A stretch of DNA of 64,000 nucleotides from Spirometra erinaceieuropaei (Eukaryota > Platyhelminthes > Cestoda > Diphyllobothriidea > Diphyllobothriidae), in contig CACRXP010000069.1 in the NCBI GenBank assembly GCA_902702965.1, forward strand, positions 972,097 to 1,036,096, written 5' to 3'. Positions 47,266 through 59,200 of the stretch are shown one piece after another. How positions within the stretch are numbered: position 1 is the first letter of the stretch; every line of letters starts with the position of its first letter. The position numbers were made by a program, and so were the translations under genes. The notes under the pieces were generated by a model. It was not told where the DNA came from, did not search any database, and saw only the letters and a list, made by a program, of their open reading frames with translations.

Positions 47266-47839
47266 GTACGAATGAATTATAATGTCTATTGATAATTATC
47301 TAGTAGCACTTTTGCAAACTTGAAAGTATCTCTTTTTGCATCCTGCACGGAATGCGGAATGGCCCACCAAAGGTCAACGGTTGTAAGTTTGATTTAGGGA
47401 GGATACATTCGCACCCGGAGTTTTACGGCCCTCGAAGCCTCGAGCAGCCAAAATCACACTTGCTGTAGAAGTAGGGCGTTGCCAAGGCCATTCAAATCTG
47501 ACGCATAAAATAACTATCAGCTGCAACATACGAAAGACGTGTTTTCGAACACTTTACTATAGCATATTTTTGTTAAGGTAGTAGGCACTGCCCTTGATGA
47601 CCCCACTGAAAACGGTACATGCAATGTAAATGTCAAAGGCACATCGTACTAACAGTTGCCAGTAGCATACTTGTTTACGGAAAACGTTTTTACAGCGAAG
47701 ACTGCGGAGGCGGTCTTTTCCATGAACATATAAAATTTGAAGTGCAATTATATACAATCAGCAATAACATGTAGTCATTCGCGTAGTTTGCGAGGGAAAA
47801 TTTTATGAAACGTCAGGGATGTGTTATATAGGGATGAAA

Positions 47840-49115
47840 TCAGGAAATAAAATTTATTGCTGGCCGCAGATAGTCCTGCAGTGAGAGCTGTTTATCAAAG
47901 ATCAAACGATCCAGCTGCCGTTTGAATACAGCCATGGTACCAGATGTCACTAGTTCACTTGGGAGTGAGTTCCACGGTTGAAGAACACGCTGGCTGAAGG
48001 AAAACTTCCGAAGGTCTAGGCGTGTACCCTCCCGCTTGACTTTGTACGGATGACCGTGCAGGTGACTCATGGTCGTGAATTCAAAGAAGTCTTCAGATTT
48101 GAGCGAACATTCACGCCCGTGAATAATGGGGAATAGCCATAAGAGGTCACACCTCATTCATCTATAGGATAGGGGGGAAAGTTTAGCTGGATCAGTCCTT
48201 CTGGGTATGACAGAATCCTGAGACCGTCCACCAGTTTTGTGGCCCGACGTTGCTCCTGCTCTATGGCCTCGCTGCCTTTCTTCATCCAGGGCGTTCATGA
48301 TGGCATTCCGTATTTCAAATGCGGTCTGACGAACGTGCCGACTATCGGTGAGAAGAGTTCTTGAGGAAATATTGTGAAGGCACGCCTAATGCAGTACATG
48401 TTACTGGTGGCCTTTTGGACGACTCTTTTGCAGTGCTGGAAGGGCAGCAAGTTTGAACTTGTCCAGACACCTAGGTCTTTGTGCGTGTTCACTTATTTTA
48501 GTGGAACCCCATTTATGGTGTACTGGTGTTTTGGGAAGCGCCTCCGACCAGATTCTAGGCGCAAGACTACACATTTGCATACATTAAACGCTAGAAGCCA
48601 CTTGCTGGACCATGCAGCCAACTTACTAACATCTTCCTGTAGCTTCTGCGAGTCGCAACACAGCCGATTGTTTTCCAGCTCTTTATATCCTCTGCAAACC
48701 TGATGCCATAGCATTGAAGGTCTGCAGGACAGTCATTTATATAGATGAGGAGTAGGAGAGGACCCAAGACTGAACCCTGCGGAACGCCGCTTTTTACTGG
48801 CACCCATTCGGATGCAGTGGTACCAACAAGCATTCTTTGGAGCCTGCATGACAGGAAATTGTTAATTCACTCATAAGTGTTGCCCTGTATTCCACACTCC
48901 CAAATCTTCTGTAGGAGTCGTCCATAAGGAATGCTATCAAACGCCTTCTAGAGTCAAAGAAGATGACATCCACTGGACGGCCTTGGTCCATGGCTCTTGT
49001 CCATTTTTCCTGCGAGTAAAGACTACTTGTAAAACATGAACGACTACTGTAAAATCCGTGCTGAGCAGCGCACAATAGGTCCCTCTGCTCCAGATACGGC
49101 ATTAAATGTCCTGCA
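47840..49115 (-). pseudogene. CR1-like non-LTR retrotransposon reverse transcriptase, 5'-truncated and broken
   Basis: Read from 49102 down, the minus strand gives LLCAAQHGFYSSRSC and RPVDVIFFD, then [21 protein letters not shown], then RFAEDIK at the position of the catalytic FADD box (48687-48698). After a frame change near 48680 come [51 protein letters not shown] and the C-terminal SLKSEDFFEFTTMSHLHGHP ... RLDLRKFSFSQRVLQPWNSL P. This is the standard palm-to-C-terminus order of CR1/Jockey-group LINEs. Damage includes the FAED change, a frameshift, and stops at about 48493 and 48295. The endonuclease and 5' part are missing. Confidence 0.85.
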
Positions 49116-49129
49116 CAAAATGCAGGTTA

Positions 49130-49410
49130 AGCTACATTCCTCGACATCGACCAATTTTCCTATTAATAAAAAGCGCGCGCTTTACGAATATTTCGTTACT
49201 CACCATAGCGACAGCACAAGCTGTTATCTGGTGCTTGTACCGCCAGTATAGTGAATAATGCAAAGCTGACTGACTGTCTTTTGAATTGTGCTGCACTTTC
49301 TGTGAAATGTTGTCCATTATCAACACTTGACTATGCCGTAATTCATACTGACCCAACTGTGAATAACTCGGCGCCTCGATGGGATTCGAACCCACGTAGT
49401 AAGGTGAAGG
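49130..49410 (-). mobile_element. SINE-B copy, minus strand
   Basis: The minus strand has box-B CGTGGGTTCGAATCCCATCG, then the body GCGCCGAGTTATTCACAGTT GGGTCAGTATGAATTACGGC and a longer diverged tail reaching about 49130, where the LINE fossil begins. The A-box part of the head is not recognisable. Confidence 0.65.
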
Positions 49411-49601
49411 CTTTATTCAAAATCTGCCAAATCATCTATGAATTACGTGATCCTGGTAGTCATCTGGTGGATTCTAGGTGAATTACGTAGAAAATCCTCC
49501 TTGGGCAGTCAACATACTCTATCAGATTTGGTGGATTCCAGACGTTGTAGTAGGTTGGGCGGGTAACTTGACCCAAATGTGATTAAGCTCGCGTGGTCTG
49601 G

Positions 49602-49760
49602 CGGGGCCTCTTAGCTCAGATGGTTATAGCGTTGGCTGTACTCAAGCCTTCCCCTTACTGCGTGGGTTCGAATCCCACCGAGTCGCCGAGTTCTTCACAG
49701 TTGGGTCAATATGGCTTATTCGAAATCTGCCAAAACATCTTTGTATGCCGTAATTCTCGA
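49602..49760 (+). mobile_element. SINE-B copy with intact tRNA-like promoter boxes
   Basis: A-box TTAGCTCAGATGGTTATAGC and B-box GTGGGTTCGAATCCCACC are about 40 bases apart, as in an internal RNA polymerase III promoter. The T-arm pairs perfectly (GTGGG/CCCAC) but the acceptor arms do not match, and the SINE-B body (GCCGAGTTCTTCACAGTTGG GTCAATATGG) follows at once, so this is a SINE rather than a tRNA gene. It is head-to-head with the copy at 49130-49410. Confidence 0.75.
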
Positions 49761-50859
49761 AGAGGAACTTTGCCCTTCGTAGAGATTCACTGATTGTCGA
49801 AATGGGAAGCTGACGCGCGAGTATCCAATGATCGGCAATACGAAGACTCCCAAATCACAAGTCTAGAAAGACAGATTGGGTTGGGAAAGGTTTACTGATG
49901 AGAAAGAGCGTGCAGGGAAGCTCGGCGAGCTGTTCCCTCGAGATGCCTCTTCAGGCGTGTTTTGTGCCAATGTCAGCCGTTGAGGCCCTTAGTCCCCAGG
50001 GCCAATCTGCGCCCTTGCTCTGTCCGCCTTTGACCAATCAGCGAAGGAGTAGCGTTGATAGGCTTCGAGCTCTCGCGAGGTTAGCGCCAGACCTTGCGCG
50101 ACCCCAGCAGCGCATCGACAGGGAGCGTGAGGCGGACAGAACAGTAGCGTGACAAGGCGGCGGCGATAAAGTGAACTGACTGACACAGATTCTTAGGCTG
50201 GTTACGGGAGTGTAGCCCCCTCGCCCCCTCCCCGGAGGGCCTTGCTTTTATTTCCAGGAAGTTAGGATCAGTACTAGGATGGTCAGTGTCAGAGTGAGGA
50301 GGGGTGGTGGTGGGGCAGGGATCAAGCTAGGACACGGGATCAGCTAGCATCGTGGAATTTAGCAAAAGAACACCAACAGTACGGGCTTCCGTGTTCTTCT
50401 GTCCGATCAACTCTACTAGTGACTCTAAGAAAGGCCGCTCTTCGGTAGTTCTAACTTGTTTGACACAAGGTTCTTTGAAGGGGAGAACTCTGATTTCCTG
50501 ATAAAGTCGCAGGGCCTGGGGACAAGCCGCAATAGTTCCGAGTCAGGCAACTTGGTGAGCGGTTGGTTTTGGTCTCGCAGTAAAAAAATTTCTGACTGCC
50601 TCGTCCCCTATATCCGATAGTCGGCTGTGATAAAAGTGTTATCTAAAACTCATTTACTGGTCCGTGGATAACCTAAAGGACGCCGAAAATGTCCAATGGC
50701 AATTTACTCTGTTGGAAACAGTGTAGATTAGGTAACCGAACCTTCAGCGGTGACATAAGCACCCAGCTTCAAGCTAGACTGAAATATGTAGAAAGGTACA
50801 CAGTTCTAACAAATAAGTGCATTTTTGTGTGACAGCATTTTCAAGAAACCCAGCAAGAT

Positions 50860-51035
50860 TAATAAAATAGTACCGACAAAGATAAAGGAGGCCGGGTTGA
50901 CCATTTCTGGCTTATTAGCCGTCATCAGCCAGTCATGCCCAACCCCGAAGGACGGATCACTTGAGATTCGAACCCGGGATCTTTGGTCATGGAGTTTGAC
51001 ACTCTACGATTGAGCCACGGACCCATTTTCCTGTC
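50860..51035 (-). mobile_element. SINE-A copy with Met-like head, minus strand
   Basis: The minus strand reads GGGTCCGTGGCTCAATCGTA GAGTGTCAAACTCCATGACC, then a B-box ATCCCGGGTTCGAATCTC, then the SINE-A body (CGGGGTTGGGCATGACTGGC TGATGACGGCTAATAAG). CAT is again at the anticodon position. The tail after CTTTATCTTTGTCGGTAC is missing. Confidence 0.75.
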
Positions 51036-51128
51036 GGTTGTGATTAGAACAGCCGCCTATGCTCTGCTCTGTAATTGTTAGCATGCTTGGAAGGCAGATC
51101 AGAAATATATATGATTTGGATTCGTTTC

Positions 51129-51265
51129 GGTAGCCAATAGAAGCGAAGGGAGCGAGCTACATTAGGCAGTCATAAAGAAGGAGACACGGTCACTGAACTC
51201 AGACCTTTATACACCTGACGTCTCGGATTCCTGTTCGAACCCATCATCAGAGACAACAGTAGATA
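51129..51265 (-). mobile_element. Penelope-like element end with degenerate hammerhead
   Basis: The plus strand reads GCCAATAGAAGCGAAGGGAG, AAGAAGGAGACACGGTCACT G and CCTGACGTCTCGGATTCCTG TTCG, matching the copies at 9239 and 37921. The minus strand of 51217-51254 has CTGATGA and a stem II that is fully paired through a G-U wobble (GGGTTC/GAATCC). The GAAA box has become GAGA, so this ribozyme should be inactive. Confidence 0.65.
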
Positions 51266-53804
51266 CGGATAGTTCATGCGCAAGGGGCTGCAGTAGTTAT
51301 AGGAGGCAGTCGTCATGCTATCGCATGCCTGTGAAAATTCACGGCTCCTCGCTTCATCAGAGATTGTTAGACTTGGTACGATTACTGCTCAATGTAGCGT
51401 TCGTTAGTGTTGACATTCACAGTTCCCCCACCGCTTTATCTACAGCTTTGTCCCCTTTTTGGATGAAATTCTCACAGTCGGACGACAGTGGCGCCAAACG
51501 ATCAACTGCGACCAAACGCAGGCTTTTTCCCTACAAGTCACCCTTTTTCATAACCTGTCTGTGCGTATCGCATTCGATCTGAACGCTAACCGCAAGCACC
51601 ACAGAACCCTAATGTGAGGGCTTGCTAATCTTGCAAAAGGGAGTTACGCCCTAAAGGTTACATTAAAAGTGCATCATTGTAATGTAGCCTTGCTCCAATG
51701 GAGAACGCGGTCATCCCACTAGATAGTAACCTTTCCAATGACAGTCAGGTGTGCGTCTTTACTGTCTCAAAATCCACTTGAAATAAACCCTGCATCCAAG
51801 CTGGATCGACCTCAATCTATGATCCCTCCCTCACTACTGTGTTCTGGCAGAGTCCCAAGTTTTGTTGGACGGGCTGATAGATTTTAGTAGATGCGAAGTT
51901 TCGTCAGTGATGACGGTGTCTTGCGTTGTTCAGGGTGCGAATTAGTGGTAGATCCGGAAACTTCCAAGAAAACCAATCTGGTCCTTGAACAGGCGTTGGC
52001 AACAGAGATATGTTAACAGTGCCTCGGCGATAGCAATGTAGGACTCTTACCGCTTCAACTTCTCTTCCTGCCTTTGATGATGGTTTCTCCCGCTTTTACG
52101 ACTGTTCACCAAACCCGTGAAAGCGTTAATCAGTCCCCTTGATTGACCTGAAGGCACGTGAAAATACTCCTTGATGTGCTTTCTGCATCTATTTCCCCAC
52201 CTGACAACGTCAGTGAAAGGAGTAACCTCAGCACTCGCCGAGCTGACACTCTCGTTACGTGGTCTTCTCATCAGTGCCAGGTCTGTTTCTGCATTTCGAA
52301 TATCTTGACGTACGCGTTGATTCTAGTACCCGGGTGTCTGCAGTCCGTTCTTGCCACTTCAGCTTCAGTACCCTCGAAAGCCCGTCTAGGTGGTTCAGCC
52401 TCCTTATTGGACTTTAGTATACATGTATAAATAATCTTCGTGTTTAGAAGGGTGTCAGGCTGATTGTCGACTGAACTTCGTAGTTCGCGAAAAGTTGGGC
52501 TGAATTTAACGGTTTGACTTCCAATTTCGTCGTTGATGATGCTGATGGTGTATGGGATGGCGTTTTCCAAGTAAGAAAACTAGTCCACCGTGGCGAGGCG
52601 ATTATCAGGGGGGATACGGTGCATTTGCTTGCTGGTCTCGAGTTTTACAGAACTAACGCTTTTCGACAATTAACCAGTCCACACTTCGCCGAATGTCCGC
52701 TCAGCCGCACTGTTCATCACACAGCCTCCCAGCGGAGTAGGAGCTGTCGAAATGCGATTGTCGACAACGAGACTTCCCTGACCGAAATCCGAGGGACGAG
52801 TTTAGTAGAGCAGTTCTGACTGCAGGAAAAGAGAGCATAGGCAAATCAGACGATGGCGAAGCAATTCTCACAAACTGAGAGCCAGACGTTGATGTTGTCG
52901 GTTCGCGCATCCGTCTGAGCTTGTTTTGGTTGTGATCAATCGTCTAAGCTGAAAATATCGATCGCGTCGCGGCTTTCGCGATCCCGTGGCCGTCACACAC
53001 GGCGCAAGCAGTGGACCGGCCAGTTACGACGATCGATAGTGCGATCTCATCTTAAGAACAAGTCAAGATAAGCCAAGCCAAGCAAAAGTGTTACGCTAGA
53101 ACAGACTTGGCGGTCAACCCCACCCAGTGAAAAACAGCGCGCAGAGGGTAAGAAGCCAGTTACTGATACCGAAACTCGCACAAGTTGGAGTGTCCCGCGT
53201 AAAAGTTACGAAACACTAACTTAAACCAACATGAATAAATGAGAGTTTAGGACATGGCAAGTAAATGGGATAGCTATAACCAGGGCGAGGTTTAGTCCTG
53301 CATCCCCACTCCCCCCCCCTTTTAGTGATACCACATGGTTAGCCTTCCAAAAATGGTTGTAGACGCGAGTACTCTGACTTTACAAACAACACATATTTGC
53401 ATCTTCCCCACAACTTTAATTCAGCGAATGATTGTCACGCCAGCCTCGGTTACTTCAGATATCATTTCATACGCGCTTACCTGTGTGTGATCCGAGCCCT
53501 TCATGGGCTATCTTTACAGCCAGTATTCGGGCCAAGATGGCGTGAGATTTAAGGCCTCAGTCCTGTTGGTCTTTCGACTAAAACACAGTCAATTTTTGCA
53601 CGACGATGCCACTCTGTCGGACACGATCGGGATCAGTCGTAGTCACTAGGGGGAGGAGGGATGGGGTTTTCAGGACGCAATGATTACGCTCCGTTTTAGT
53701 TTGAAGTTCCACTCAGACAGCAGCCTTCAGTAGTTTCCTATTTTACCGCTCAATGAGAGAATTGCTGCAAATTGGGTGGACCACATGCAACTGCAGTAAT
53801 GAAA

Positions 53805-53892
53805 AATGTAATTTATTGCGATTTAGATGGTTAACTGTTCCCTCCTCCAATGTAATTTATTGCGATTTAGGTGGTTAACTGTTCCCTCCTCC
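53805..53892. repeat. 44-bp tandem duplication before a candidate splice acceptor
   Basis: 53805-53848 and 53849-53892 are identical except for one base (GATTTAGATGG against GATTTAGGTGG). Each unit begins AATGTAATTTATTGCG and ends TTCCCTCCTCC, and the second runs into CCTCTTTCAG. The duplication therefore doubles a pyrimidine tract and possible branch region. Confidence 0.9.
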
Positions 53893-53901
53893 CTCTTTCA
53901 G

Positions 53902-53933
53902 AAGTTCTCCAGGCCATCGGTACTGTAGGACAG
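53902..53933 (+). CDS. Candidate 32-nt exon, uncertain
   Basis: Preceded by an excellent acceptor (TCCCTCCTCCCTCTTTCAG) and followed by GTAGAA. Entered in phase 2 from the exon at 46887 it would read K-SSPGHRYCRT and leave in phase 1, with no stop. The composition (Ser, Pro, basic) is compatible with the NAV linker but has no conserved motif. It may equally be an unused acceptor. Confidence 0.2.
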
Positions 53934-54340
53934 GTAGAATGTGTGATCGCTTTGTGCGGGGTGAACAGAAGTATAAGCCTGCACTCCAAAAAGTTGATTT
54001 TCCGCCCTTTTCATTTATTAGGATTTATTCCTATTTTCGTCACTGACTTTGTGGCATATTAGACACAACTGAAACATAGCCATACTCCAGTCGTGTTGCA
54101 CTTCTAATTGATTATAATTATATCAGTGCATTAGCGTAGCACTGAAGCACACATTTCACAGGTAGTTTGGATGACTATTTCGGGGGTGGTATCTGACAGA
54201 AAGGTCAGCTATTCTTTCCGACATTGTCTGCAGACGTTGTATTGATCACAGTTTTTTCTCCAACGCTATACTTGAGCTGACAGTCCGACAGTAATGACCG
54301 ATGGTATCCACCGTGTGCTCCACAGCCGGCTGAGATCAGA

Positions 54341-54402
54341 AACTGTGCGCGAATTAGTTTATTGTGGTAGTAGACTTGCACAGCATTTGCCGCAATCTAT
54401 CC
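54341..54402 (+). repeat. Fragment related to the 14072 repeat
   Basis: ACTGTGCGCGAATTAGTTTA TTGTGGTAGTAGACTTG and GCATTTGCCGCAAT parallel ACTGCGCGTGAATTAGTTTA TCGTGAGGCAGACCTG and GTATGCCGCAT at 14089-14141. The similarity stops at the microsatellite that follows. A third dispersed copy of an unclassified repeat. Confidence 0.5.
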
Positions 54403-54440
54403 TCCTCCTCCTCCTCCTCCCCCTCCTCCCCCACCACCAC
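54401..54440. repeat. CCT/CCA microsatellite
   Basis: Six uninterrupted CCT units, then C-rich variants and CCACCACCACC. Confidence 0.9.
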
Positions 54441-55185
54441 CTGGACTCGACGTCAAGACAGAGTCAAAAAGGCCGGAGGCGGGAGAGAGCGAAAGTGGCC
54501 GGCGCGGTCGGACCCGCACCTAGGCGTACCACCACAACCCCTGGTCCACAACAAGCACTTGACCAGAATTTTGACCAATAAAAAAGCGGGAACGACAGGG
54601 ATCCCAATGTTCTCGGCGTGAGCCGGCAATTAGGCCCACTAACACGACCCGAATTGTTGGTATTTGTTATGGTGCGCATTTCGATAACGCCAGCCAGAAT
54701 CCAATGTAGCTCCCGTGTTGGTCCAAGACATCTATCGCGCAGCCCGTTTGGGGGGCAAATACTCAATCCACAGCCTTAATCTTCCACAAAAGAGGTCGGC
54801 CAATGCCCTTCCTCTTTAGCCGGGACGTGGTGAACGATAATCTGTTTGAAATGCCCACTTACTTTCCTCTCCAATTGTTGAAGATACTTGTAGACGGTTT
54901 TACTACTGGCTATTATACGATCAGCACACAGGACACACTGGTATGCCCGTTTTGTGAACTGGAAGCAGGTCAGCCTTGTGAATGGGACGTCCACCTGGTT
55001 TTGGACAGACCTGAGCGTCTAGCACGAGCGTGCCCAAAGCGCCAGAATCAACAGGGTCACGCCTCAGTTAGCAGGAGAAAATGGAGCTCGCCATAATGTG
55101 GTGTTTTACTGTGCCCAAAATCTAGAATTGTTGTCTCCGTCCGCAGTAATCATTGGGATTTGTTTACGGTGTTTACTCGTGCCCA

Positions 55186-55218
<33 letters not shown>
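55186..55218. repeat. GA microsatellite followed by GACA repeats
   Basis: AGAGAGAGAGAGAGAGAGAG followed by ACAGACAGACAG. Confidence 0.9.
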
Positions 55219-55305
55219 GGGTTCGACTGATTTTCTGGGATTGTGGGGTTGGACACGGAACTAATTACCCCCTCCCGTCCACTTACCCGTATTACGAATG
55301 GCTTA

Positions 55306-56290
55306 CAGTAGGTAGGCTAACTCATGAAATATCAACCGAAATTCCGAAACGCGTTTTCGTTTCGAAAAGATTATTTCAGTATGGTTGTAACACTAGTCAG
55401 CCTGCAACAAATTTCTATGATAATTCAGTTACCTCAAGATGCCAGCTTTCGAGTGAAGTTCCTTCCGGGTGCATGCAAAAACCGCACTCTGTAAAAATTG
55501 ACTACATATGTAGCATGTTTCTCATTGATTTTCGATGCCCCTAAAAGTCGAATTATATTTCACAGAAAACATGCATAAAATATTCATTATTTTGCTCGTT
55601 CGGTACAAAATTACGTCTTCTTCCATTTTGTGATCGAAGGCGGGACATAATTCAGGCTTAAAAAGTTTCCAATTGTCGGACTGTTAAATACGGCGAAATG
55701 GCCGTTCATAAATTGTCACGTCTCTGCATTTACCAATGTGGCTTGTGAAGTTAACAATATGGATCGAATCCACTGCTAAATTTTATGAACCCCATATGGT
55801 ATCCTTTAAGTACCACAGAGAAATGCATGGCTTTCCGTACTCGGAAAATATACGCCGTTTAGACTGGAAACCCTGAATGGAAGTGTAACGGTAGAGCAAG
55901 TTCAAAATTATTCGGGAATTAGGAGTTTATGAAAACCAAATTTTGTCCCTCTTTCGATTACAAAATTGGAAGAAGACGTAATTGTCTACCGAATCAGCGA
56001 AAGAATGAATATTTTATGCACGTTTTTCATAAAATATAACCGGACATTTAGGAGCATCGAAAATCGACGAGAAAAAATCATGCTACATAAGTAGCCATTT
56101 TTTACAGAATATAGTTTTTGCGTGCAGGCGAAAGGAAGTTAATTCGAAAGCTGGCATCCTGAAGTAGTTGAAATATCATAGAATTATGTTACAGGGTGAC
56201 TGGTTTTACAATGTTACTTAATTAATCTTTTAGAAACGAAGACGCGTTTCAGAATTTCGGTCAACATTTCATGAGTTAGGCCTCCTACCG
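55306..56290 (+). mobile_element. Palindromic MITE/foldback element, type A, full length
   Basis: Left end TA-CAGTAGGTAGGCTAACTC and right end GAGTTAGGCCTCCTACCG-TA are inverted repeats with TA on both sides. The arms (CCTCAAGATGCCAGCTTTCG against CGAAAGCTGGCATCCTGAAG) pair strongly and the core TTTACCAATGTGGCTTGTG is in the common orientation. It is the only copy downstream of the last CH exon. A 148-residue open frame (55098-55544) runs from the GA microsatellite into the left arm and is not a gene. Confidence 0.86.
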
Positions 56291-59200
56291 TATGTTAAAT
56301 TTCAGGGCAACTTATTTCCGCGTTTTTACAGTTTGTGGGAACGCGTTCGGAGTTTTTTATTCCTCCAAGTGGTCTGGTGCATTAATCAAGTGGTGGTTCC
56401 TTCCAGTGGGGCATGGGTTGCTGTGACCGTCTGAATGTGCGGGTCTGAGCACGCTGGAGTCGGCCAGACCGGACGGTCGGCGTGTCTGGAGCCGCTCGCC
56501 GCGAGGGCGAATGACCTTGAAGCGGGCGGAGGGGGGGGTACTGGACAAAGGCGACAGACCTCCTACTTATGACTGTCGGCTACATACCTCATTACAGTCG
56601 GTTGTGTGAGCCCGAGAATAGGCTGACCGGGTCACCACCGACCAGTATGTTTCAGATTCAACTCTCGATGATGTCGTGTGCGTTAACCTGCCGACCACTG
56701 GCATCGAATGTGAGAAGGATAGATCGATCCTGCCTTCGTGCATGCATTTTCTGACCTCCCGCAGGCTCCCTATGTCTGTCATACTGACTGCTCGGAGAAG
56801 CTTGTGCATACATAAACGCAGGGGGTCCTAGGACTTAACAGGGAGATTCGTATGGATTTTTTGTCAGCCCCTGTGCCCGCGCCCACCTGTCGTCTTGGCA
56901 TTGTCTCCTCATCGAAGCAAGACTGGTGTGGCAGATGCTACGCAAGTCTGTCTCGCCATTAACCTGCCGCGCGCAACCTTCCCTCACGTCAGCTTTGTCT
57001 AGCATGCAACGGCCCAACTGTCACTTACGGGCGACGTGTTTGCGTCATATTTTTTGACTGGCTCCAGTGCAGCAACTGTACAGGCAAGTTCTTGGTCGTC
57101 GACGAGGAAAGATCACCGACAAAAGATTAAGTGTGCATTTCTGGCCAGCAAATGTGGGTATGAGACATATTCATCTCATCGGCAGTCGGTGATTCTGACG
57201 TGGTAACATCTGCTGACGAAGTTTTGAGTTCGAACGGCAGTTAGCAACCACATACGCCCTACAACTTCACGAACTCAGGGAGAAGTCTCATTGGCGCGCC
57301 TCATCCACATAGCAGCGGCTTCATATGCGAAAAAGTCGGACAGTCACTTTGTTTTCAGCGGTGGTGGGGCGATAGAAAGCTCCCACCAGGTTTATTGTCA
57401 GTTGCTGAAATGCTGACATGCCGCCTAGACACGCGCGTTCCAGTAGTGTCAAAGATAGTCTGCGGTTGGCGTATCACTGGGAGGTTGTGGAATGTAGCAC
57501 TACTGCTGACGAGCTCAAGTGTTTTTCACTTTTTATTATGTCTGCACACCTAAGACTCCTGTCTACAACCCCGGCTGAGACGTCCTCATGTCCAAAGACT
57601 TGCTCGCCTCGCAAGTCACAAAAAATGAATATCAGTCGTTCCCACAACTGACTGGATCGTACGCCAAACACCCTACCGTGCAGTGACGGTCTATTCTCGC
57701 CTACGAGTGCAAGTTTTGTAGCTGAACGAGATTCCTGCAGTGTTCTAGTTACTAAAACATGTTGGTAAGCTGTTTTCCACCGACTAGGGAGCCCTAGAGG
57801 TATTACAGTGTCAGAAGGCTCTTTTTGAGTATTCAAGCCGCAATATTCTGAATTTAAACTCCAATTATGAGAACTGCATGAAGTATCCAATCTTCTGATA
57901 TTTAATTACATCTCTTTTAATAGGCTTAATCACGCATCCCGTGAGGGTGGCGTGTTCATAATTTCGTGAACCGGTAGGCGAAGCTGAGTGAGTAGAGAGG
58001 CTCCGCCCGTCGCGGTTTCGGCAGCTCAGAGGGCCGACAGCTTGGTATGCGTTTCCTATCTTCCACACTGAAAACACAGACTATGAGGCGCCTGTTAACT
58101 TGACCGTTGATTAGAGTATCTAAAATAAAATTGCCCGTTCTTTTACCCGCTCAAAAGCGGCTACCATGGGCAACTATCAGAGTCGTCGGGTAAAGCCGCA
58201 ATGCAGTACTTCAGGATATCCGTGCAGTGAGAAGCACGCTTCAGGGATTAAATCCCAGCACAGAGTTTTCGCACGCACTGACAGTTTATACACTTTTGTA
58301 GGTCTTAGTATCGTTCAATTCTGCTACTGACGCAAATCTGGCTTCTGTCAAGGTCAACCCAAGTCTCAAACCTATGTTGCGCTAGCCATCGCTATTTTCA
58401 CTAACTCCTCAGTTAATATCTTTTTGACGTACCCTTCTGTCTGATTTTTTGGCTTTGATAAGCTTGACAGGTTATTGGAGCCAATCAAGTGCGGGAAAAA
58501 CTTGAAGGTAGCACGACTCATTGATGCGCCAATAGGAAGAGACTGCATTCCAGTACCACCGGTTTCTTTCGCTTGCGTCGACGAGTCCCTTGCCTACCTT
58601 CATTTTTCGCTCTTCTCCGCTTTTCTATTCCAAATTTAAGGACAGTAGTTTAGTCGATCAGCTGCCCCCACCCCGGGTTTCTACTTTCAGCCATTGGCGC
58701 GACTGTAGATGACTCACTTACTTTTAGCGTGACTAAGACCGACCTTGAGGGAATTCGCAACATGAACTCAGACAGCGTGTCCTCTGGGGAAGTGTTTACC
58801 GAATTACTAATTGGAGTGTCATCTGTCCGGTAGCTCGTTCTGCTGTAGTACCTTTCAGCAGCGAAATAGCCCGGACGTGGAGCCTAGAAATTTGTTTTTA
58901 AATAAGTTCGCAGTTACTGCATCCGACTCTTTAGAAATACTTTGCGTCACAATGAAATTTGAAAAGGCAGAATACGCGGTGATGCCTGAGGGCCTATTCG
59001 TGCCCATTCAGCTGTGAGCATTCGAACATTATACAGCAAACGCGAATATGCATTATATTCCGGAGCATGTCCTATTGCGTTCCCAAATGCGCGTTGGAGA
59101 AGTCGATTATTCGCGAGATTCATAGGAGACCTCTTCTTACCCTAGACTAGACAACGCTGACTCGGTAAGATGGTCCAGTTAGCAAGTGGCGTGTGCACAG

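Noticed and set aside
49602..49690. Functional tRNA gene
   Set aside because: A and B boxes and a good T-arm are present, but the acceptor stem does not pair and the sequence continues into a repeated SINE body.
52271..52910. Minus-strand gene or retroelement made of frames at 52271-52570 and 52701-52910
   Set aside because: The frames are not contiguous and none shows reverse transcriptase, transposase or other recognisable blocks.
55098..55544. 148-codon plus-strand open frame
   Set aside because: It passes through a GA microsatellite into a palindrome arm and shows no motif.
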